DNA from: Nitrospira sp.
GTDB taxonomy: Bacteria; Nitrospirota; Nitrospiria; Nitrospirales; Nitrospiraceae
Assembly: GCA_018242725.1 (NCBI GenBank)
Contig: JAFEBI010000011.1
Location: 248,001-312,000, forward strand
Direction of reading: 5' to 3'
Length of the DNA stretch: 64,000 bases
The notes beneath the pieces were generated by a model. That model did not search any database. It had not been told where the DNA came from and worked only from the letters and a program-made list of their open reading frames with translations. The position numbers were made by a program, and so were the translations under genes. Below, piece by piece: positions 25,115 through 32,900 of the stretch; position 1 is the stretch's first letter; every line of letters starts with the position of its first letter.

Positions 25115-25708
25115 ATGACGACACACAGCACACATCTCGCTGAAGCACAACTCATGGCTTCCCGAGACATTTCCAATGTTGGGTCTGCACTGCGTCTCAC
25201 GTATGCGCAGATCGCCTCGCTGTTTCAACAGTACCGTGAGGAATTGACGCGTCGGCTGGTCGGTATGGTGAAGTCGCACGAAACGGCTGCCGACCTTGTA
25301 CAGGATACCTATGTGCGGTTGCTTCGTCTCGGCGATACGCAGGTGGTTGAGCAGCCGCGTGCGTTGCTCCATCGCATTGCAGCGAATTTGGCGATTGACC
25401 ATCTGCGGAGAGAAAGAAATAGCGTCCAAGCCTTCGATGGCATGGATGCCGCAACGGCGGTCCCCAGTCAGGCGCCGTCGCCGGAACGGGAGTTGCTCGG
25501 TAAGCAGCGGCTTCGTTTGTGCCTCCAGGCGATCGAACAGCTTCCTCCCCGCAGCCGTGAAGCCTTTGTGCTGTGCCGCGTGTATGGGTACTCTTATCAG
25601 GAAATTGCCGTACGGATGGGTATTTCGGAGAGCGGGGTAGAGAAGTTACTGATGCGAGCGCTGGATCAAAGCTGTGAGGCACTCGAGGCCATCGATCACC
25701 AGGAGTGA
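25115..25708 (+). CDS. fecI: ECF sigma factor, FecI/PvdS-like, 197 aa
   Basis: Extracytoplasmic-function sigma factor of the iron-starvation group. Sigma-2: FQQYREELTRRLVGMVKSHETAADLVQDTYVRLLRL and the -10-binding LHRIAANLAIDHLRRER (residues ~40-105). Sigma-4: LPPRSREAFVLCRVYGYSYQEIAVRMGISESGVEKLLMRAL (residues ~140-185). The first ~30 residues are a non-conserved extension. A GGGAG site precedes ATG 25115. It is followed after 75 bases by its FecR-like anti-sigma and preceded by a Fur-box promoter, the classical fecIR arrangement. Likely targets are the TGAGG-R/CGTC promoters in this window. Confidence 0.9.
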   Translation: MTTHSTHLAEAQLMASRDISNVGSALRLTYAQIASLFQQYREELTRRLVGMVKSHETAADLVQDTYVRLLRLGDTQVVEQPRALLHRIAANLAIDHLRRERNSVQAFDGMDAATAVPSQAPSPERELLGKQRLRLCLQAIEQLPPRSREAFVLCRVYGYSYQEIAVRMGISESGVEKLLMRALDQSCEALEAIDHQE

Positions 25709-25783
25709 GGATCTTGGTTCGTTCAATCGTCACACTGTATACTAGCCCCGGTTTTGGTGAACCATGGCCGACCGGACTGATTC

Positions 25784-26767
25784 ATGCAGTGCCTGGACGA
25801 TTCAGACGACATGGCGCAATCCGAGGAAAACTTTCGACTCAGGAAAGAAGCTGTCGCTTGGGTCATTCGTTTACAGAACAGCCGCGTTACGCAAGAAGAG
25901 CAGCGAGCATTTGAGGCCTGGCAGGCGCAGAGTCCTCAACATATCCTCATCTATCGCACGGTTTCCAGAGTATGGGATAGTCCGGAGCTGACTGCGGCTG
26001 CTTGTGCCGTGGCGGGGGCAAGTCCGTCCTGGCTTGAATCAAAGCCGACGTTTTCTCTGCGATGGCCCGTCCTAGCAGTTGCGTGCCTTATCTTCGTGGT
26101 GCTCCTCGCCGATCATTTTGATATTTCCATCCGCTGGCAGGCTGACCATCAGACGGGGGTAGGGGAGCGGCGCATTGTCGAGTTGCCCGATCAGTCGATT
26201 GCCACGCTCAATACCCAGACAGCCCTCGCGCTCTCATTTGACGGAACGACTCGCCGAATCCGTGTGCTCAAGGGTGAAGTGTTACTCAACGTCCGGCATG
26301 ACGCGGAACGGCCGTTTATCGTTGAGAGTACTGACACCACGGTTCGAGCGGTTGGAACGACATTTGTCGTACGAACCGACCCAGAGGGAGATCGTATCAC
26401 CGTGCTCGAAGGTACTGTCGAAGTTGAATCGAAAGGCGAGACAGACGCTCCAGTCGCTGTGACTGCGGGATCGCAGATCCAGGCGGAGCCACATCATCTC
26501 GGCCGACCGCAGGCCACCGATGTCGTGACTGCCTCCTCATGGATGCGCGGTCGGCTGGTCGTCGAGGGAGTTCCATTTAAACAGGTGATCGGGGAATTGC
26601 AACGGTATCATCCTGGCAGCATCGTACTGCTGAATCAGCAGGTTGGCCAAATTAAGATAACTGGAACATATAACGTAGACGATCCTGTTGGTGCGCTCGC
26701 GGTCCTCTTGAAGACAGTCCCTGTCTCTACGATCGGCTTGGCTGATCGGCTTGTCATTCTTTTTTAA
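25784..26767 (+). CDS. fecR: FecR-family anti-sigma/sigma regulator, 327 aa
   Basis: Single-pass inner-membrane protein passing the receptor-occupied signal to the ECF sigma factor. N-terminal DUF4880-type domain (KEAVAWVIRLQNSRVTQEEQRAFEAWQAQSPQH, including the conserved W-x-x-x-x-P-x-H pattern), TM helix WPVLAVACLIFVVLLADHF (~88-106), then the periplasmic FecR domain: GERRIVELPDQSIATLNTQTAL, GEVLLNVRHDAERPFIVE and VRAVGTTFVVR. A C-terminal STN-like segment (FKQVIGELQRYHPGSI) follows. ATG 25784 or ATG 25811 could start it. It is co-transcribed with the sigma factor. Confidence 0.9.
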   Translation: MQCLDDSDDMAQSEENFRLRKEAVAWVIRLQNSRVTQEEQRAFEAWQAQSPQHILIYRTVSRVWDSPELTAAACAVAGASPSWLESKPTFSLRWPVLAVACLIFVVLLADHFDISIRWQADHQTGVGERRIVELPDQSIATLNTQTALALSFDGTTRRIRVLKGEVLLNVRHDAERPFIVESTDTTVRAVGTTFVVRTDPEGDRITVLEGTVEVESKGETDAPVAVTAGSQIQAEPHHLGRPQATDVVTASSWMRGRLVVEGVPFKQVIGELQRYHPGSIVLLNQQVGQIKITGTYNVDDPVGALAVLLKTVPVSTIGLADRLVILF

Positions 26768-26806
26768 TCTTCAATCCTCAAAATTGCCGTCTGGCTCCTG
26801 AGCAGC

Positions 26807-26832
26807 TGAGGAAGAGTTCGTATTGTTCCGTC
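26807..26832 (+). promoter_or_regulatory. ECF-type promoter before the siderophore receptor gene
   Basis: TGAGGA (26807-26812), 16 bases, CGTC (26829-26832), with the longer block TGTTCCGTCTA shared with the NRPS-operon promoter. Located ~70 bases before the receptor ATG, just where a FecI-type promoter should be in a fecIRA locus. Known iron-starvation ECF promoters of the PvdS type also use a CGT core in the -10 box. Confidence 0.65.
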
Positions 26833-26902
26833 TACATGGGGAAGGATAAGGCCATGAGGCCCTAAGAGTAGAGTATGAACTAATGGATGGAAATGATTAA
26901 AC

Positions 26903-29497
26903 ATGAACGATCACAGAGAGAATTCACGATACATGGAACGTACGGCAGGGCGGCCACATCCTTGGCCACGGTATCTCGACTGGGGTTTGTTTCTCTTCAT
27001 GCTGGTCGCGACGGCAGCTGGTCAGGCCTTCGCGCAAGACACTGTTTCCCCAGTGGCGTCAAGCGCTCCCATCGAGTTCAATATCCTTACGCAACCGCTT
27101 GGTAGTGCGTTGAATGCCTTCGCTGAGGCTACGGGCTGGCAGGTCAGTGTGCCGTCCGAGTTGATCGCCGGCAAGACGTCGTCCGGTATGACGGGAAGGC
27201 ACCAGCCTGAAGAGGCCCTCCAATCGCTGCTAGCAGGGTCTGGCCTCACCTACCGCCTGACGGCTACGAATGCCGTGACGCTCGTACAGGGTGGCGTCCC
27301 AACGTCACCCGCAGAAATCCAGCCGGTACTGGCGGAACCGAGAAGCGAGGCACCTCCGGCCATCGCTGATTCCAAGCCTGTGAAGGTGCCGGAAATTGTG
27401 GTGAAAGAGACGAGGCGACGAGAGAACCAGGCGTATACCGTCGAAGAGGTATCCAGTGCGACAAGGATTCCTGTTCCGGTTCATGATACGCCTCGTTCGG
27501 TGGAAGTAGTGACCAAACAAGTGCTCGAAGATCAAAAGGTGATCCGGTTCAGTGACGCCCTGCGGAACGTTAGCGGGGTATCTCAGTTCAGCACGCAGGG
27601 TGGCCAGGGTGGTAGTGTCATGATTCGCGGATTTGTCTCAGATCTGAATGTTTTTAAAAATGGGTTCCGTGACGACAGTACGTTTAGCTCCCGAGCCCAG
27701 CGCGATATTATCAATATAGAAAGCATCGAAGTAATCAAGGGGCCACCGTCTTATTTGTTTGGCCGATCCGATGCCGGTGGCGTGATCAATCAAATCACGA
27801 AAGCGCCGTTAAAGAATCCGTACTACTCTGCAGAAATGATTCTCGGCAATTACGATCTGTATCGCCCCACCATCGACATCGGTGGGCCTTTGAACGAGAG
27901 CAAAACCCTCACGTATCGGTTCAATGGCCTATACGAATCTGCCGGCAGTTATCGGGACGGCGTGCGCTCACAACGGATTTTTCTCGCACCGACCTTTGGA
28001 TGGGAACTGGGACCGCGGACGACGTTTCGATTCGAAGCAGAATATCTCTACGATAGGACACCCATTGATCGCGGCTTGGTAGCCATCGGCGGTGGGGTCG
28101 CGCCGATACCGGTCAGTCGTTTCTTGGGCGACCCGACAAGAAAAAGCGAGAGCAATAGTGGAAAAGCTACGCTGACCTTGCTGCATGATTTCAATGACAT
28201 GTTCAGGTGGCGCACTGCGTTCAGAGCGGCTGTCACGCGCAGTCGGTACTCCAGTCTAGAATCCAATTTTCTGGTAGGAGATGAAACCGATGGAATATTG
28301 AATTTGGCAAGGTACGAAATTCCAACAACCGTTCAAAGCCACTACTTGCAGAATGAACTGCACGGAAAGTTTGAGACCGGCCCGCTCAAACACAAGACGA
28401 TTGTCGGAGTCGAACTGGGACGTGAAGTCTCTTCCGCTTCGGTATCTGGGGATTTCGGCGGGGATACCTCAGACCCAGGTGTCATCCCTTTCAGCTTTAT
28501 CAATATCTTCAATCCCGCTGACCGGTTGTTTCTGAATACGCCTCTGACGAAATTTAGCAATACCAAGAACGTCAACGATATTTTGGGTGTCTATTTTGGC
28601 GATCACGTGAGTCTTCTGGAAAATCTGCATCTGCATGGCGGCGGCCGATTTGATTACTTTAAGCAAAAACTCGTCAATCGTCCCAACGATTTTGATTCAA
28701 ATCAGACGGAAGATAGCAAAACCGACCTCGCGTTCAGCCCGTCGATTGGATTGACGTATCAACCATGGAAGCCTATCGCGCTGTTTGCCAACTATACAGA
28801 ATCATTCGCCCCACCGACAGACGTGCCTAGGAGTTTCAATGGTAATCTGTTCAATCCTGAGCGAGGGAAAGCCTATGAGGGCGGCGTCAAGTTCCAATTC
28901 TTCGAGAACCGGCTGCGAGCGAAAATTGCGGCCTTTAATATAAAGAAAAAAAATGTCTTGACCGCCGATCCATTGAATGGATTTGCTTTTTCCGTGGCAA
29001 CCGGTGAACAGCGCAGCCAAGGCATCGAGTTTGACATAGCCGGAAGAATCTTGCCGGGCTGGGATATCATTGCCACTTATGCGTATATCGATACCCGAGT
29101 CACCAAGGATTTGTTGTTCCTCGAAGGAAGCCGAGTTCCCAACTCTGCTTTACACCAGGGCAGTCTCTGGACTACCTATTTTTTACAGGAAGGTCCGCTG
29201 AAAGGCCTTGGTGCCGGACTTGGCATGTATGCGCAGGGCAAGCGAAACGGAATATTCCAGTGTACGGATCCGGCTAATTGTCAGGCACCGTTTGAGCTTC
29301 CAGGGTACGTTCGGATGGACGCCGCCGTGTACTACCGCAGGCCGGAAGTGTTTACCCGGACGAATCTAATCGCCGCCTTGAACTTCACCAACGTGTTGGA
29401 TCAGCGGTATTTCACCGGCACGCAAAACTTCAGGGAGATCATCTATACCGGCGCGCCGTTTACGGTGATCGGCTCGGTGAAGCTCGAGTTCAACTAA
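26903..29497 (+). CDS. TonB-dependent siderophore receptor with STN signalling domain, 864 aa
   Basis: Outer-membrane receptor for a ferric siderophore. A signal peptide (ending GQAFAQ) is followed by an STN domain at ~55-135 (FNILTQPLGSALNAFAEATGWQVSV), which signals to FecR. The TonB box and plug follow (EEVSSATRIPVPVHDTPRSVEVVTKQVLEDQ, IRGF, IESIEVIKGPPSYLFGR, GGVINQITK). Then comes a ~620-residue beta barrel ending in PFTVIGSVKLEFN with a terminal aromatic side chain. Family features are those of FpvA/FecA-type transducers. Proximity to fecIR and to the NRPS operon points to uptake of the locus's own product (inference). Small stem-loops follow the stop. Confidence 0.93.
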   Translation: MNDHRENSRYMERTAGRPHPWPRYLDWGLFLFMLVATAAGQAFAQDTVSPVASSAPIEFNILTQPLGSALNAFAEATGWQVSVPSELIAGKTSSGMTGRHQPEEALQSLLAGSGLTYRLTATNAVTLVQGGVPTSPAEIQPVLAEPRSEAPPAIADSKPVKVPEIVVKETRRRENQAYTVEEVSSATRIPVPVHDTPRSVEVVTKQVLEDQKVIRFSDALRNVSGVSQFSTQGGQGGSVMIRGFVSDLNVFKNGFRDDSTFSSRAQRDIINIESIEVIKGPPSYLFGRSDAGGVINQITKAPLKNPYYSAEMILGNYDLYRPTIDIGGPLNESKTLTYRFNGLYESAGSYRDGVRSQRIFLAPTFGWELGPRTTFRFEAEYLYDRTPIDRGLVAIGGGVAPIPVSRFLGDPTRKSESNSGKATLTLLHDFNDMFRWRTAFRAAVTRSRYSSLESNFLVGDETDGILNLARYEIPTTVQSHYLQNELHGKFETGPLKHKTIVGVELGREVSSASVSGDFGGDTSDPGVIPFSFINIFNPADRLFLNTPLTKFSNTKNVNDILGVYFGDHVSLLENLHLHGGGRFDYFKQKLVNRPNDFDSNQTEDSKTDLAFSPSIGLTYQPWKPIALFANYTESFAPPTDVPRSFNGNLFNPERGKAYEGGVKFQFFENRLRAKIAAFNIKKKNVLTADPLNGFAFSVATGEQRSQGIEFDIAGRILPGWDIIATYAYIDTRVTKDLLFLEGSRVPNSALHQGSLWTTYFLQEGPLKGLGAGLGMYAQGKRNGIFQCTDPANCQAPFELPGYVRMDAAVYYRRPEVFTRTNLIAALNFTNVLDQRYFTGTQNFREIIYTGAPFTVIGSVKLEFN

Positions 29498-29516
29498 GGG
29501 AATAGCACGCCCTGAT

Positions 29517-29636
29517 CGTGATGGAGCCATCACGGGGAACCAGACTCTACTTGCGAATGGCATCGTGCCGAGGATTTGAACCTTCCTCCACCTTCCTTTC
29601 TCAAACTCCAGGGTGAGCCTCATTCGTAGGCTCACC
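29517..29636 (+). terminator. Two stem-loops after the receptor gene
   Basis: CGTGATGG-AG-CCATCACG (29517-29534) and a 10-bp stem GGGTGAGCCT/AGGCTCACCC (29610-29619 with 29627-29636). Neither has a clear T-tract, but together they are likely to stop or stabilise the receptor mRNA before the NRPS promoter. Confidence 0.55.
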
Positions 29637-29729
29637 CCGCTCTCATGCAAAGAACAGCGGATAATATACGACTGTTCCTATTTGCAGGCGAGCGGAGTGA
29701 CTCTCTCAGGAAAAATGCTTTTGCTGAGG

Positions 29730-29755
29730 TGAGGGAAATAATTTCGTGTTCCGTC
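29730..29755 (+). promoter_or_regulatory. ECF-type promoter of the NRPS/PKS operon
   Basis: TGAGGG (29730-29735), 16 bases, CGTC (29752-29755). The stretch TGTTCCGTCTA is shared with the receptor promoter at identical spacing from the -35-like box. It lies ~190 bases before the FAAL gene start. No second promoter was obvious in the operon, whose genes overlap or are spaced closely. Confidence 0.6.
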
Positions 29756-29944
29756 TAAGTAGTACACGACGACTCAGTCATCAGAGAGGGGACGCGGTTC
29801 CGCTACCACGCTAGTCCTATTCTCCTCGATGCAGATGGCCTTCGAGCCCACCGACTGAGACAAGAAAAGAAACCCACGAGAGGTTCCCACGATTCAGCAT
29901 ATGCGGGTGTTCGCCCCACACGCTACGGGTGTATCCCGCATAGG

Positions 29945-32900
29945 GTGGAGTTTGGATTGGCATTCGATCAGCTCAAAAATATGAGGACCCTCGTCGATCT
30001 CGCTCGTCAAAGAGCGGACGGTACTGCTCGCGGGTCCGCGTATGTGTTCTTGACTGACGGCGAGTCTGAGACTTCGGAAATCTCGTACGGCGAATTGGAT
30101 CGCCGGGCTCGGGCCATCGCCGCGTGGCTTCAGTCGCTAGGGGCGCAGGGGAAACGTGCCATTCTCCTCTATCCGCCAGGTCTTGACTATATTTCGGCAT
30201 TCTTCGGTTGTTTGTACGCGGAAGTCATTGCCGTCCCAGCCTATCCTCCGCAGCGAAAGCGAACATTGGGAAGATTGAAAGCCGTGCTCGCGGATTCAGG
30301 AGCGGAGTTTGCCTTGACGACCGCGAAAGTTCACGCCAGCGTCGACCGGCTTTCTCGCCAAGACCCCGGAATGGACACATTCAGGAAAGTGCAATGGATT
30401 GAAACCGATGCACCTCCCCTGGGTATTGAGGATAGCTGGCAGACGCCTGCAGTGAGCGCCCAAACGCTTGCCTTTCTCCAATACACCTCTGGTTCGACCG
30501 GATCTCCGAAAGGAGTCATGGTCAGTCATGGAAACCTGTTGCACAACCAACGGATGATCCAAGAAGCGTTCGGCCATACAGCGGAAACAACGGTTCTTGG
30601 GTGGTTGCCGCTCTATCACGATATGGGACTGATCGGGAACGTCTTGCAGCCGCTGTATCTCGGCAGACCCTGCGTGTTGATGTCACCAGTGCATTTCATG
30701 CAGAAGCCGTTTCGATGGCTCTCCGCTATTTCCCGGTATCACGCCACAACAAGCGGTGCGCCCAATTTCGCCTATGACCTCTGTGTCCGTCAGATTTCCC
30801 TGGAAGAACGAGAACAATTGGATCTCAGCTCCTGGTCGGTAGCGTTCAACGGAGCTGAACCCATTCACGCGGGAACGTTGGATCGCTTCGCGGACATGTT
30901 CGGTTCCTGCGGGTTCAGGCGTGAAGCCTTTTATCCCTGTTACGGGTTGGCTGAGGCAACATTGTTTGTGTCAGGTGGTGAGCATGGGGCGGCGCCCATT
31001 CTCAAGCTTGCTGAAAAGGCTGCGCTGGAGAAGGGCGAAGTGATCGCGGCCTCCCGGGTCGACAGCTCCGCGACTCGACTGGTCGGGTGTGGGCGCACTG
31101 CCGTTGATCAGCAAATGATCATCGTCAATCCGGATACCTGCTTGCGCTGTCTTCAGGGTCAAGTCGGAGAGATTTGGGTCAAGGGCGCCAGTGTGGCGCG
31201 GGGATACTGGAATCGCGAGGAACCCACGGCACAGACATTCGCCGCCACGCTCACGGATACCGGAGAAGGTCCATTTCTTCGAACAGGCGACCTCGGAGTG
31301 ATTCACGATGACGAGCTGTTCATTGTCGGCCGATTGAAGGATTTGATCATCATTCGTGGCCGGAACCATTATCCGCACGATATCGAGGCGACGGTACAGG
31401 ACAGTCATTCTTCACTCAGGTCAGGTTGCGGCGCGGTGTTCTCCATCCCGGTCGATGGTGAGGAACGATTGGTGGTGGTACAGGAAGTGGGCGGTCATTC
31501 GTCGATCGCTCTCGATTCTGTCGCTGCGGGAGTCGGCCGAGCGGTCACGGAACATCATGAAGTTCAGGTGTATGCCGTCGTCCTGATCAAGCCCGGCACG
31601 CTACCCAAGACCTCAAGCGGGAAAGTTCAGCGGCACCTCTGCCGCGCGAAGTTTTTAGCCCATGAACTGGAGGCCGTTCACACCACGTTGCATGATGGGC
31701 AGGTGGAAAGAGAGGCCGATGTTGCTGCTGCTGATGTCGATGATGAGACGGTTGCACGAGTGGCTGAAGTCTGGGCTCAGGTGCTTGGCCGTCCTCACGT
31801 GGGGCCTCACGACAATTTCTTTGAGCTTGGCGGAGATTCGCTGCGGGGAACACAACTGTTGGCCAAGCTGCAGGAAATCTATGCGGTCGATCTCCCTCTT
31901 GAGTCTCTATTCGATGCTCCGACGGCAGCGGGTCTGGCGGCGCAGATCAAATCAGGATGTCGATCAACGACGACACTCTTGCCAAGACGACCGGAGCCGG
32001 AGAACAGAAACGGCGTCGCACCCTTGTCTTTTTCACAGGAACGATTCTGGTTTTTCGATCAACTTTCGCCTGGCAGTTCATTCAACAATATTCCGGTTGC
32101 GCTGATGGTCAGAGGAGCGCTCGATTTTACGGCGCTTCATCGTGCTCTCGCTGAAATCGTCCGACGCCACGACACCCTCCGCGCGAGATTTGTCATCGAT
32201 CATGGTCGCCCTGGTCAGATCATCGACCCACACCTTGAGCTTCCTTTCTCGGTCGAGGATCTCACGGACCTGTTCGGGCCAGCTCAGGAAGAACAGGTCA
32301 AACTGCTGCTGTCCAATGAGGCTCATCAATCGTTTAATTTGGCGACGGGACCTTTGATTCGAGCGCGGCTTCTTCGATTGAGTCAAACAGAACATGTCCT
32401 CTTGCTCACGATTCATCACATCGTCTCCGACGGCTGGTCGATGCGCATTTTCGGCCATGAGCTGGGGCGCCTGTACGAGTCGTTCAGAAAAGGGCTCGAT
32501 CCTCTTTTGCCCGCTCTGTCGAGTCAATATCTGGATGCGGTCCTGCATCAACGTGACTGTGTGGGCGGTGAGGAATGGAAGCGGCAGGAAATGTACTGGC
32601 GCCGGCACATGGAATCTGTGCCGCCTGTGCTCACATTGCCGTTCGATTGTCCTCGTCCTGCTGTGCAAGGGCAAAGGGGCGAGCGATATGTCTGGACGGT
32701 AGACGCGGAGGTCGGGAGACGACTTCACGCAATAGGTCGAGGGCAACAAGCGACACTGTTCATGACTCTCCTCGCTGCGCTCAACGTGCTCTTGGCCCGT
32801 TATAGCGGACAATCAGAGTTTTGCGTCGGCACGCCTGTCGCCAACCGATCTCAGCCGGGATGCAACTCAATGATCGGCTGCTTCGTCAACACTGTCGCAC

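Noticed and set aside
29565-29590. Possible tRNA T-arm (GGTTCAAATCC on the minus strand)
   Set aside because: The T stem does not pair over five bases and no acceptor, anticodon or D arm can be built around it.
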